A DNA stretch of 64,000 nt from Chromobacterium haemolyticum DSM 19808 (GTDB lineage Bacteria; Pseudomonadota; Gammaproteobacteria; Burkholderiales; Chromobacteriaceae), in the NCBI RefSeq assembly GCF_000711885.1, contig NZ_JONK01000012.1, positions 59,382-123,381 of the forward strand, in the 5' to 3' direction. Within the stretch, counting starts at the first letter, position 1, and each line of letters begins with the position of its first letter. A program made the position numbers and the translations under genes. Below, piece after piece: positions 30,732-39,297 of this stretch. Under the pieces are notes generated by a model that saw only the letters and a list, made by a program, of their open reading frames with translations, was not told the origin of the DNA and made no database searches.

Positions 30732-31097
30732 TCAGCCGATCACGCGCTTGACCACATCCAGCAGCTTCTGCGGGTCAAATGGCTTGACCAGCCAGCCCGT
30801 AGCCCCGGCCGCGCGGCCAAGCGCCTTCATTTGGTCGCTGGATTCGGTGGTCAGCATCAGGATAGGCGTCGTCGTATACGCCGGCAGTTTACGCAAGGAG
30901 CGGATCAGGGTCAGGCCATCCATGCCCGGCATGTTTTGGTCGGTCAGCACCAGATTGAACTGGCCTCCCTGCGCCTTGGCCAGGCCAGCGTTGCCGTCCC
31001 CCGCCTCCACCACCTCGTAACCAGCGCTTTTCAAGGTGAACGACACCATCTGTCGAATCGAAGCGGAATCGTCAACCGTCAGTATTTTTTTGTGCAT
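30732..31097 (-). CDS. cheY: Chemotaxis response regulator CheY (first system)
   Basis: A 121-residue single receiver domain. The acidic pair is in LTVDDSAS, the acceptor aspartate is residue 53 (LTDQNMPGMDG), the threonine lies in MLTTES and the lysine in GWLVKPFDP. It stands 35 bp upstream of cheA and is the first of the canonical che genes, after the STAS and phosphatase genes. Sequence is of the CheY kind used in alternative chemosensory pathways rather than that of the flagellar copy at 36101. Confidence 0.92.
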   Translation of the reverse strand: MHKKILTVDDSASIRQMVSFTLKSAGYEVVEAGDGNAGLAKAQGGQFNLVLTDQNMPGMDGLTLIRSLRKLPAYTTTPILMLTTESSDQMKALGRAAGATGWLVKPFDPQKLLDVVKRVIG

Positions 31098-31356
31098 AAC
31101 ATCCCCGTTTCAGGAAACCTCCCAGCGCTCGCTCGCCTGACGCGGCTCTTCGCCCATCGTCAGTCCGACACCGTCCGCGCCGGGTCCATTTTCCATTCTT
31201 TACCTTGCTCACTCGCCGTCTCGTTCCGCACCCGCGAGACAACCGATTCGCCCAAGCGCTGAAATTCGCGCAGATATGAATGAGTGATCAACTAAAAAGC
31301 CCGCCGATTCAAGCCTGAATCCGCACGGCGTCAACGCATGCGGCCGAGAAACGTCG

Positions 31357-32415
31357 TTAAACCGGCCCCGGAGACGCCGACGACGGCACCGCGAAAGCCA
31401 GTGACGACATGTCGTCATTGTATGGGCTGCTGAAGCCTAGCGGAATTGACGGCAAGGGGCCATAGCCGTACGCATCGGCCGGGGAAACGCTGGACAAGCG
31501 CAGCAGACGCGACAGCAGGTATGGCAGATCCGACTCCTCCATGCCATCGCTGTGGGCCAGGAAGTGCTGACCCTCCGCCCAGGGCAGCGCCAGAGGCGGC
31601 TGCAACTCGATGTCGGCGCGCAAGCCCAGCGGGCTGCACATGGAGGGAAAACGACGCTCAAGCCTGGTGGATAGAAACAGCAAGATATCCGGCATGCCGG
31701 CATTGACCAGCCGCACCTCTCGAGCGCCCCAGTCAATCTCCAGCAACGCGCTGCCAACGTAGCGCCCGTCGGCCACATGACGATGCATGAAGGCATTGAG
31801 TTCGCGCAACGCCGACAAGGACAAAGGCTGCCCCAACAGCACCCGCGACACCCCCAGCGCCAGCAGCGCGGCGTCCAGCGCCGACCCTTGCCCGTGACCG
31901 GACGCGTCCCCAAGGATCAGCAAGGTTCGTTCCGGCAAATCCGCGCGCAGCACAACGTCGCCGCCCACCGCCTCTACCGGCTTGACGGACACCTCCAAGG
32001 GAAACGAGCGGACCGTCGCCTGTTTCGACGGACGATACAGAGACATGGCTCCGTTGATGATGTCGAAAGCCGCCGCTCCGAATAAACACGGGCACAGCGC
32101 ATGTTGCTGCCAATGCCAGGCCAACAGCCGGCTGCGCAGCAAGTCCGCGTCGAAGTCCCCGCGCAGAAAGTGAATATTGGGCGTGGCCAGCCAGGGCGCA
32201 GGACGCCCTGACGAAAACACCCACAAGGGCTTGTCGCCCTCCCACTGCTCGAACAGTTCGGCGGGAGCGTCCGCCAGATTCGTCAGCCAAAGGTCCTGCC
32301 TGCCGCCCACTGCAAAGTCGGCGCCACCGCAAAACCACCAATCCAGCGCTGACAACCAAGGATCGCCACGAACCCGTGCCTCGGCATCAGCGGACAACCA
32401 GGCCCGGATGCGCAC
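31357..32415 (-). CDS. PP2C/SpoIIE-family serine phosphatase
   Basis: A 352-residue cytoplasmic protein. The N-terminal 130 residues match nothing recognised. The C-terminal part is a SpoIIE-type PP2C phosphatase with all metal-binding aspartates: VGGDVV, LGDASGHGQGSALDA, AHSDGMEE and NDDMSSLAF. Such enzymes remove phosphate from serine on STAS proteins, and a STAS gene lies 20 bp upstream. The start is GTG at 32415 with GGAG five bases before it. A 259-bp gap separates its stop from cheY. It probably links the sensor kinase ahead of it to the chemosensory operon. Confidence 0.88.
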   Translation of the reverse strand: MRIRAWLSADAEARVRGDPWLSALDWWFCGGADFAVGGRQDLWLTNLADAPAELFEQWEGDKPLWVFSSGRPAPWLATPNIHFLRGDFDADLLRSRLLAWHWQQHALCPCLFGAAAFDIINGAMSLYRPSKQATVRSFPLEVSVKPVEAVGGDVVLRADLPERTLLILGDASGHGQGSALDAALLALGVSRVLLGQPLSLSALRELNAFMHRHVADGRYVGSALLEIDWGAREVRLVNAGMPDILLFLSTRLERRFPSMCSPLGLRADIELQPPLALPWAEGQHFLAHSDGMEESDLPYLLSRLLRLSSVSPADAYGYGPLPSIPLGFSSPYNDDMSSLAFAVPSSASPGPV

Positions 32416-32435
32416 AGACGCTCCAATGCTTGAAC

Positions 32436-32741
32436 TTACTTAATGGTGAACATCTTGTTGAAGCAGGCGATTTCGAACACCTGCATCACCGCCTCGCGAC
32501 AATTGATCAAGGTCATGCTCTTTTTCTGCCCAGCCGCGCGCTCCTTCAGCAACAGCAGCATTCCAAGCGCGGAACTATCCAGAAACGGCACCTGATCGAA
32601 ATCAATCTCAATCTCTTGCACCTCCGGATTGTCCAGCAGCTCCTGGCTGGCCTGACGGAATTCCCGGTGCAGGTTGAAATCGAACTGTCCGATCAGGATC
32701 ATCTTCCCAACTCTGCCCTCTACTTTGACAATGGGTCTCAT
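32436..32741 (-). CDS. STAS-domain protein, anti-sigma-factor-antagonist type
   Basis: A 101-residue single STAS domain of the SpoIIAA/RsbV kind. The phosphorylatable serine lies in the conserved loop VPFLDSSALGMLLLL. The partner phosphatase is encoded directly downstream. No RsbW/SpoIIAB-type serine kinase is encoded in this operon, so the kinase that sets its phosphorylation state is not evident. Proteins of this type switch a partner on or off by binding only when unphosphorylated. Confidence 0.9.
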   Translation of the reverse strand: MRPIVKVEGRVGKMILIGQFDFNLHREFRQASQELLDNPEVQEIEIDFDQVPFLDSSALGMLLLLKERAAGQKKSMTLINCREAVMQVFEIACFNKMFTIK

Positions 32742-32781
32742 CCGGCGTCCTCGGCTTTCTTCTGAATAAACGGCACATCCA

Positions 32782-33939
32782 TCACGGTTGCATCATCGGA
32801 AGGCTAAGCTCGAAACAGGCTCCGCCCTCCCCCTTGTTGAAACAACGCACTTGTCCGCCCAGCTCGTCCACCACTTTCTTGACGATGGCCAAGCCCAAGC
32901 CTGTACCGCCAGGGCGGGTTGTGAAGAACGGTTCGAACATCTTCTCCAACTCCTCCGGATTGAACCCGGGGCCCGAGTCCTCCACCCGAAACAGTAAAGC
33001 GGTCTCACCTTCCTCCACCGATAATCGCACCACATCCCCGCTTGCTGAGAAGTGCCAGGCGTTCTCCAACAGATTCACCAAGGCCCCCTGCAAGGCTTTG
33101 CGGTCCACCAAGACCTTTATGGCAGATGACACCACCACATTGCAATCAAAAAGCACGCCTTTTTCATGACATTGTGGTTGCATGACCGCGCGCAAATCCT
33201 CCAGCAGCCCTTCCAGATCCAAAGGCTCCAGCGTCGTTACCTGACCGCGGACAAAACTCAGCATGTTCTGGATCAAACTCTCCAGCGCCCGCATCCGCGC
33301 CAGGCTCTTGTCGACGAAACGAGCGCGGTCCTCGGCCCGCGGAATATCCTGCTTCAGATTCGCCGTATACAACATCGCCGTGGCCAAGGGCGTGCGCAGC
33401 TGATGCGCCAATGCCGCCGCCATGCCCCCCATGGACGCCAACTTCTGCTGACGGGCCAATTCTCCGGTCAATTGATGCAAACGAGATACATCGTGAATAA
33501 GCACAATCTGCCCTCCGACAGATGGCAGGTCCTGGCATTGCATCGTCAACACCAAACCCGGCTCCCCATGCCGATGGCAATAGGTGTCGTCCAGTTCCGA
33601 ACGCGACAGCCCCGCCAGCATGTCCCGCCATAAAGCGCCTACAGAACAACCGTTTAGCATCCGGCTGGCCGCGGGATTCACCGCCGTGACCACGCCTTCG
33701 GCCGAGACTTGGACCACGCCCGCGGGCAGCGCCTCCAGCAGCAAGCCCAAGCGCTCGGCCAGCATCGCGTTCTCGTCCCGCTGTTTGCGCAGCTGATTAT
33801 TGGCTTCGTCCAATTGCGCATTGAGAACTGTCACTTGGCTCTCAAGTTGTCTATATGCATCAATAAGTTGGCCGGATACCGCATTGAATTGCTCGAACGC
33901 GGCTTCTAGTTGCTGCTGATCTTTGAGGCTTGAAACCAT
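32782..33939 (-). CDS. PAS-domain sensor histidine kinase, FleS/FlrB-like
   Basis: A 385-residue soluble kinase. A coiled coil fills residues 1-75, followed by a PAS domain (LLEALPAGVVQVSAEGVVTAVNPAASRML), then the dimerisation box MAAALAHQLRTPLATAML with the phospho-histidine, and an ATPase domain with VNLLENAWHFS, VEDSGPGF and GGTGLGLAIVKKV. This arrangement resembles the flagellar-gene kinases FleS/FlrB. The ATG at 33939 is preferred to an upstream GTG at 33975 because neither has a good ribosome site and the ATG is closer to the family start. It is the first gene of the minus-strand cluster; no cognate FleR-type regulator is next to it. Confidence 0.85.
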   Translation of the reverse strand: MVSSLKDQQQLEAAFEQFNAVSGQLIDAYRQLESQVTVLNAQLDEANNQLRKQRDENAMLAERLGLLLEALPAGVVQVSAEGVVTAVNPAASRMLNGCSVGALWRDMLAGLSRSELDDTYCHRHGEPGLVLTMQCQDLPSVGGQIVLIHDVSRLHQLTGELARQQKLASMGGMAAALAHQLRTPLATAMLYTANLKQDIPRAEDRARFVDKSLARMRALESLIQNMLSFVRGQVTTLEPLDLEGLLEDLRAVMQPQCHEKGVLFDCNVVVSSAIKVLVDRKALQGALVNLLENAWHFSASGDVVRLSVEEGETALLFRVEDSGPGFNPEELEKMFEPFFTTRPGGTGLGLAIVKKVVDELGGQVRCFNKGEGGACFELSLPMMQP

Positions 33940-34030
33940 ATGCCGAATCGCTTGCGAGTTATTTGTAAAAACCACTTAAACAGTATGATAATGAATGGGT
34001 ATCGCTGAGCCAACCTGTTATCTGGCATGA

Positions 34031-34064
34031 GGCTCAGCAAAAAAAACCGGGCAAAACCGATATC
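34031..34064 (+). promoter_or_regulatory. Possible sigma-28 type promoter ahead of cheV
   Basis: ACCGATAT at 34056-34063 resembles the flagellar sigma-28 -10 element (GCCGATAA), with an A-rich CAAA at 34038-34041 about 14 bases upstream in the -35 position. The match is partial and the upstream part is weak. The site lies 55 bp before the first gene of the flagellar-type chemotaxis operon, where such a promoter would be expected. Confidence 0.3.
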
Positions 34065-34118
34065 TGGCGTATAAAGGGTAGTAGTACGCCACTTCAAAAG
34101 AATGCAGCGGAGGTTTCT

Positions 34119-35072
34119 GTGTCAGAGCTTCTCAAAAAAATCGACGCCAGGACGAAACTGGCCGGCACCAACAAGCTGGAAATCCTGCTGTTCTCGTTGG
34201 GCCAGGATCAGCGCACGGGGCGCAAGGAAATCTTCGGGATCAACGTGTTCAAAGTGCGCGAAGTCATGCGCACGCCGGAAATCACCTCCGCCCCTGAAAT
34301 GCCCTCCTCCGTGGAAGGCATGGTCAGCCTGCGCGGCGCGCTGGTGCCGGTCATCGACTTGGCCAAATACACTGGCGTCGTGACCAGCAACAAGCCGGAA
34401 ATCATGATCGTCACCGAGTACAACGCCCACACCCAGGGCTTCCTGGTGGAAGCGGTGGACACCATCCTGCGTCTGGACTGGTCCGCAATGCGCGTGCCGC
34501 CGGAAATGATCACCAACCGCATGGCCGGCCTGGTGACCGCCGTCACCGAACTGGACAACGGCACGCTGGTGATGATGATGGACGTGGAAAAAGTGCTGGC
34601 GGAAACCACCATCATCGACGACGGCCACACCTTCCTCGGCATCGAGCCGGTCAAGGAACCGCGCCGGATCTTCTTCGCCGATGACTCCGCCGTGGCCCGC
34701 AAACAGATCGAGCGCACGCTGGAAGCGATGAACATCCAGTACACCTCCGCCATCAACGGCATGCGCGGATGGGAAGAATTGCAGAAAATGGCCAACCAGG
34801 CCGACCTGGCCGGCAAGAAGCTGTCGGATTCGCTGCACCTGGTGCTGACCGACGTGGAAATGCCGGAAATGGACGGCTATATGCTGACCAAGATGATCAA
34901 GAGCGATCCGCGTTTCAACGGCATTCCGGTGTTGATGCACTCCTCCCTTTCCGGTTCCTCGAATCAGAAACTGGGCGAATCAGTAGGCGTTGATTCCTAC
35001 GTCGCCAAATTCGAACCGCAGAAACTGTCGATGAAACTGCGCCAGATGCTGAATCTGGAACCCAAAGACTAA
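34119..35072 (+). CDS. cheV: Chemotaxis adaptor CheV (first copy)
   Basis: A 317-residue coupling protein: CheW-like domain (1-165; ILLFSLGQ, FGINVFKVREVM, MVSLRGALVPVIDL) joined to a receiver domain (about 185-310; IFFADDSAVAR, acceptor aspartate in LVLTDVEMPEMDG, lysine in SYVAKFEP). It links receptors to CheA and can be tuned by phosphorylation. The start is GTG with GGAGG five bases upstream. A second cheV follows after 38 bp, and the two share the same beginning (DARTKLAG). Confidence 0.95.
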   Translation: MSELLKKIDARTKLAGTNKLEILLFSLGQDQRTGRKEIFGINVFKVREVMRTPEITSAPEMPSSVEGMVSLRGALVPVIDLAKYTGVVTSNKPEIMIVTEYNAHTQGFLVEAVDTILRLDWSAMRVPPEMITNRMAGLVTAVTELDNGTLVMMMDVEKVLAETTIIDDGHTFLGIEPVKEPRRIFFADDSAVARKQIERTLEAMNIQYTSAINGMRGWEELQKMANQADLAGKKLSDSLHLVLTDVEMPEMDGYMLTKMIKSDPRFNGIPVLMHSSLSGSSNQKLGESVGVDSYVAKFEPQKLSMKLRQMLNLEPKD

Positions 35073-35110
35073 GATCAAGTAAGCAAAAGCATTAAGGGAG
35101 AGGGACAGAT

Positions 35111-36049
35111 ATGGCAGCCACAGACGCCTCCTTGCTTGCAAGCGTTGACGCCAGGACCAAACTGGCGGGTTCCAACAAAATGGAAATCCTGCTGTTTTCG
35201 CTTGGAACGCGGGAAACCTTCGGCATCAACGTTTTCAAAGTGCGCGAGGTGTCGCAGACGCCCGCCATCACCAAAACGCCGAACATGCCTTTTGGCGTGG
35301 AAGGCGTGCTGTCGCTGCGCGGCAACATCATCCCGGTCATTTCGCTTGGCAAATTCATCGGCGCCGACCAGACCCGCAGCTACGAAACCATGATCGTCAC
35401 CGAATTCAACAAGAGCACCCAGGCCTTCCTGGTTGACTCGGTGGACCGCATCATCCGCGTGGACTGGGACAAGGTGCGCGCGCCGGAAAACATGATGGCG
35501 GCCAGCGGCACCAATCAGAATCTGATCACCGCGATTACCGAACTGGAAAACGGCAAGCTGGTATCCATCCTGGACGTGGAGCAAATCCTGGCCAGCGTGG
35601 TCGGCGAGCCACGCCTGCCCGACGTGCCCACCGCCCAGCTGGAAAACGATCAGTACATCTTCTTCGTCGACGACTCTGTCGTGGCCCGCAAGGAAATCAC
35701 CGGCGTGCTGGAAAAGATGGGCATCAAATTCCAGCAGGCCACCAACGGCCGCGAGGCATGGGACCGGCTGCAAACGCTGGCCAACCGCAACTTCGGCGAG
35801 GACGAGTGCCTGCACGACCACCTGAAGATCATCCTCGTGGACGCCGAAATGCCGGAAATGGACGGCTATGTGCTGACCAAGCTGATCAAATCCGATCAGC
35901 GCTTCCGCGGCATCCCGGTCGTGATGCACTCCTCGCTGTCCTCCAACGCCAACCGCGCGATGGGCTCCAGCGTGGGCGTGGACGCCTATGTCGCCAAGTT
36001 CGACCCCGGCGTGCTGGCCGAAACTTTGATTCCATTCCTGCAGAGGTAG
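35111..36049 (+). CDS. cheV: Chemotaxis adaptor CheV (second copy)
   Basis: A 312-residue CheW-receiver fusion. The CheW part has ILLFSLGTRETFGINVFKVREV and VLSLRGNIIPVISLGKF; the receiver has FFVDDSVVARKE, the aspartate in ILVDAEMPEMDG and the lysine in YVAKFDP. It is clearly a paralogue of the gene before it, though well diverged between the shared motifs, so the duplication is not recent. Two CheVs probably serve different receptor groups or respond to different phosphorylation levels. Followed by cheY after 51 bp. Confidence 0.95.
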   Translation: MAATDASLLASVDARTKLAGSNKMEILLFSLGTRETFGINVFKVREVSQTPAITKTPNMPFGVEGVLSLRGNIIPVISLGKFIGADQTRSYETMIVTEFNKSTQAFLVDSVDRIIRVDWDKVRAPENMMAASGTNQNLITAITELENGKLVSILDVEQILASVVGEPRLPDVPTAQLENDQYIFFVDDSVVARKEITGVLEKMGIKFQQATNGREAWDRLQTLANRNFGEDECLHDHLKIILVDAEMPEMDGYVLTKLIKSDQRFRGIPVVMHSSLSSNANRAMGSSVGVDAYVAKFDPGVLAETLIPFLQR

Positions 36050-36100
36050 TCGCTACAATATGCGGCTCGATGAATTTCAGATAAATCAGGACACACCTCA

Positions 36101-36496
36101 ATGGCAGACAAGAATATTCGCTTCCTAGTCGTAGACGACTTCTCCACGATGCGGAGAATCGTGCGCAACCTTTTGAAAGAGCTAGGATTCACCAATGTCG
36201 ACGAAGCCGAAGACGGCATGGTTGCGCTGCACAAGTTGAAGACTCAGCATTTCGACTTCATCGTTTCCGACTGGAACATGCCCAATATGACCGGCATCGA
36301 ACTGCTCAAGGCGGTTCGTGCCGACGCCCAGCTCAAACACCTGCCCTTCATGATGATTACCGCGGAAGCCAAACGCGAAAACATCATTGAAGCGGCCATG
36401 GCCGGAGCCAGCGGTTACATCGTGAAGCCTTTCACTGCCGCCACCATGGAAGAGAAAATGAGCAAGATCTTCCAGAACATGAATAAACCAGCCTGA
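36101..36496 (+). CDS. cheY: Chemotaxis response regulator CheY (flagellar type)
   Basis: A 131-residue receiver very like E. coli Che[24 protein letters not shown] at the start, acceptor aspartate at 57 in [27 protein letters not shown] and [14 protein letters not shown]. When phosphorylated it binds the flagellar switch. It is followed by its phosphatase gene cheZ at 45 bp. The strong likeness to the enteric protein, compared with the CheY at 30732, marks this operon as the flagellar pathway. Confidence 0.96.
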   Translation: MADKNIRFLVVDDFSTMRRIVRNLLKELGFTNVDEAEDGMVALHKLKTQHFDFIVSDWNMPNMTGIELLKAVRADAQLKHLPFMMITAEAKRENIIEAAMAGASGYIVKPFTAATMEEKMSKIFQNMNKPA

Positions 36497-36541
36497 GTGC
36501 CGAAAAAAAACGGTCTGCGTCAGTATTGAGGAGGATTTACC

Positions 36542-37303
36542 GTGTCCAATCACATCATGGAAAGCGGGGATAACCCGGAGCTTGAGGCCCTGTTCGACAG
36601 CATCTCGATGCAACAGAGCGCCCCTCCGGAGCCGGAACCCGCCGCGTCGGAAGCCGCGGCGGCCTCTCCGCAGCCAGCCGGGACTGCCGGCAGTCCTACC
36701 TCGATGTACGAACAAATTGGTCAGTTAACCCGCAAAATGCATGATGCGCTACGCGATCTAGGCTACGACAAATCTCTGGAAAAAATGGCGGACGCGATTC
36801 CGGATGCCAAGGACAGGCTGACTTACATCGCCACCCTGACGGAAAATTCCGCCGAACGCGTGCTCAACGCCACTGACCTGGCCAAACCGTATCAGGACCA
36901 GCTGGAAAGCAAGGCGCTGGAATTGTCCTCGCGCTGGGAACGGCTGTACGCCAACCTGTTGACCGTGGAAGAGTTCCAGCAACTTGCAGCCGACACGCGC
37001 ACCTACTTAAATGAAGTGCCGGCCCAGACCCAGGCCACCAGCACACAGTTGCTGGAAATCGTCATGGCGCAGGACTTTCAGGATCTGACCGGCCAAGTCA
37101 TCAAAAAGATGATGGGCATGGTCAAGCTGCTGGAAAGCGAGCTGGTCAATTTCCTGATCGAGTTCTCGCCAGAGGCGAAAAAAGAAGAGCTGGGCATGGG
37201 CACCAATCTGCTGAACGGCCCCGTGATCAATCCGGAAGGGCGCACCGATGTGGTCAGCAGCCAGCAACAGGTCGACGACCTGCTGGAAAGCCTGGGCTTC
37301 TAA
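36542..37303 (+). CDS. cheZ: CheY phosphatase CheZ
   Basis: A 253-residue helical protein that speeds dephosphorylation of CheY-P. The catalytic glutamine lies in MAQDFQDLTGQVIKKMM, almost the same as in E. coli, and the C-terminal CheY-binding tail ends in VDDLLESLGF. The N-terminal 50 residues are low-complexity (rich in Ala, Pro, Glu). GTG start at 36542 with GAGGAGG seven bases upstream. Placed between cheY and cheA. Confidence 0.95.
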   Translation: MSNHIMESGDNPELEALFDSISMQQSAPPEPEPAASEAAAASPQPAGTAGSPTSMYEQIGQLTRKMHDALRDLGYDKSLEKMADAIPDAKDRLTYIATLTENSAERVLNATDLAKPYQDQLESKALELSSRWERLYANLLTVEEFQQLAADTRTYLNEVPAQTQATSTQLLEIVMAQDFQDLTGQVIKKMMGMVKLLESELVNFLIEFSPEAKKEELGMGTNLLNGPVINPEGRTDVVSSQQQVDDLLESLGF

Positions 37304-37354
37304 CGAACAACACGCAGAACAGAGCACGCGAGCAAGGCGTGGCGGGAGTGGAAA

Positions 37355-39280
37355 ATGAGCGAATTCGCCGGCATGGAAGAGCTGCTGCAAGACTTCTTGA
37401 TGGAGTCTACGGATCTCCTTTCCGATGTAGACAATAAACTGGTCGAACTGGAAAAGCGTCCGGAAGACAAGGCACTGCTGAACGACATTTTCAGAGGCTT
37501 CCACACCATCAAGGGCGGCGCCGGCTTTCTCAACGTCGGCCCGATGATCAACCTATGCCATCGCACCGAAAACTTGTTCGACAAACTCCGCAACGGCCAA
37601 CTGCACATCACCGCCGGCATCATGGACGTGATTCTTGACGCCACGGGCATCGTGCGCGACATGTTCGGCACCATGGGCCAGGGCCTGATGCCCAGCGAAG
37701 CCGATCCGCGCATCCTGGCGGCTTTGGACGCGGCACTGGCAGGCGAAGCGCTGTCCGAAGATACCGCGGCGGCCGAACCCGCCCCAGTGGCAGCCCCTGC
37801 CCCGGTTGCAACGCCAGCCCCGGCCGCTGCGGCCGCGCCGCAGCCCGCAGGCAACGGTCAAGGCCCGGACTGGAATCAGCTCTATCAAGCCGTCACCCCC
37901 GGCGGCGCGCCCGCCGCCCCGACGGCTGCGCCCGCCCCCCAGGCGGCGGCTCCCGCTGCGCCACCGGCCCCGGTAGCAGCCGCCCCGGTAGCAGCCGCCC
38001 CGGCGGCTAAGCCCGCGGCCAAGCCGGCTCAGAACAAACCGGCCGCCAGTGCGCCCAGCAGCAGCGGCCCCCAGGAAAACACCATCCGCATCGATACCGT
38101 GCGTCTAGACATGGTGCTCAACCTGTCCGGTGAAATCGGCCTGACCAAGAACCGCCTGACCACGCTGCGCACCGAGATCCTGCAAGGCAACCGCGACACC
38201 AACACGCTGCGCTCGCTGGACGAAGCGATCAGCCAATTGGACCTGCTGGTGGGAGATCTGCAGAACGCGGTGATGAAAACCCGCATGCAGCCGATTGGCC
38301 GCCTGTTCCAGAAATACCCGCGCTTGGCGCGCGACCTCGCCCGTCAGTTGGGCAAGGAAGTCGAACTGGTGCTTTCCGGCGAAGAAACCGAGCTGGACAA
38401 GACCATGATCGAGGACTTGAACGATCCTCTGGTCCACTTGGTGCGCAACGCCGTCGATCACGGCATCGAACAGCCTGAAGACCGTATCGCCGCCGGCAAG
38501 AAGCCGCAGGCTCTGGTGCAACTGACCGCGGAGCAAGTGGGCGATCACATCCTGATCGAGATCACCGACGACGGCAAAGGCATGAATGCCGACGCCCTCC
38601 GCCGCAAGGCGATCGAAAAAGGCCTGATCGACCAGGAAAGCGCCAACTCCCTGGATGAGAAGCAGTGCCTGCAGCTGATTTTCCTGCCTGGCTTCTCCAC
38701 CAAGGACCAGATTTCCAGCGTGTCCGGCCGCGGTGTGGGCATGGACGTGGTCCGCACCAACATCCAGAAGCTGAACGGCCGCATCGACATCAATTCGGTG
38801 CCGGGCGAAGGCACCCGCATCAGCATCTCGCTGCCGCTGACGCTGGCCATCCTGCCGGTACTGGTGGTGCGCGCCTGCAACCAACCGTTCGCCGTGCCTC
38901 TGGCGATGGTGCGCGAAATCATCACCATCGACCCGAACGCGATCCAGGAAGTGTCCGGCAAACCCACCATCGTGGTGCGCGACGAAATCCTTCCGCTGAA
39001 AACCCTGGCCGGCCTGCTGGGCTGGGAGCCAACGCAAAAGCCCTACTTCGGCGTATTGATGCAGTCCGCGGAAAAGTCCTTCATCCTGGCGATCGACTCC
39101 TTCGTCGGCCGCGACGACGTAGTGATCAAGCCGCTGCAGAACATTCGTCCGAAAGGCGTGGCAGGCGCCACCCTGTCCGGCGACGGCTCCGTCGTACTGG
39201 TTCTCGACATGGAAGATCTGCTTTCCTCCAGCGAGGCCAACAACAGCGTCACCCGATCCACGGACCTGATCGCCACCTGA
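37355..39280 (+). CDS. cheA: Chemotaxis histidine kinase CheA (flagellar type)
   Basis: A 641-residue kinase. The HPt domain has the phospho-histidine at residue 50 (FRGFHTIKGGAGF). A long Ala/Pro linker (about 130-245) follows where other CheAs have a P2 domain, so P2 seems to be missing or greatly reduced. The dimerisation (DMVLNLSGEIGLTKNRL), ATPase ([32 protein letters not shown]) and CheW-like regulatory domains are complete. It is the second CheA of the window and differs clearly from that at 28672. CheZ lies upstream, and an EAL-HDOD gene begins 17 bp downstream. Confidence 0.95.
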   Translation: MSEFAGMEELLQDFLMESTDLLSDVDNKLVELEKRPEDKALLNDIFRGFHTIKGGAGFLNVGPMINLCHRTENLFDKLRNGQLHITAGIMDVILDATGIVRDMFGTMGQGLMPSEADPRILAALDAALAGEALSEDTAAAEPAPVAAPAPVATPAPAAAAAPQPAGNGQGPDWNQLYQAVTPGGAPAAPTAAPAPQAAAPAAPPAPVAAAPVAAAPAAKPAAKPAQNKPAASAPSSSGPQENTIRIDTVRLDMVLNLSGEIGLTKNRLTTLRTEILQGNRDTNTLRSLDEAISQLDLLVGDLQNAVMKTRMQPIGRLFQKYPRLARDLARQLGKEVELVLSGEETELDKTMIEDLNDPLVHLVRNAVDHGIEQPEDRIAAGKKPQALVQLTAEQVGDHILIEITDDGKGMNADALRRKAIEKGLIDQESANSLDEKQCLQLIFLPGFSTKDQISSVSGRGVGMDVVRTNIQKLNGRIDINSVPGEGTRISISLPLTLAILPVLVVRACNQPFAVPLAMVREIITIDPNAIQEVSGKPTIVVRDEILPLKTLAGLLGWEPTQKPYFGVLMQSAEKSFILAIDSFVGRDDVVIKPLQNIRPKGVAGATLSGDGSVVLVLDMEDLLSSSEANNSVTRSTDLIAT

Positions 39281-39297
39281 GAAGGCATACCGGGACA

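Noticed and set aside
31098..31356. A possible further gene between cheY and the phosphatase gene
   Set aside because: Short frames there have no ribosome site and lie partly inside the phosphatase gene; the region is more likely the cheY promoter.
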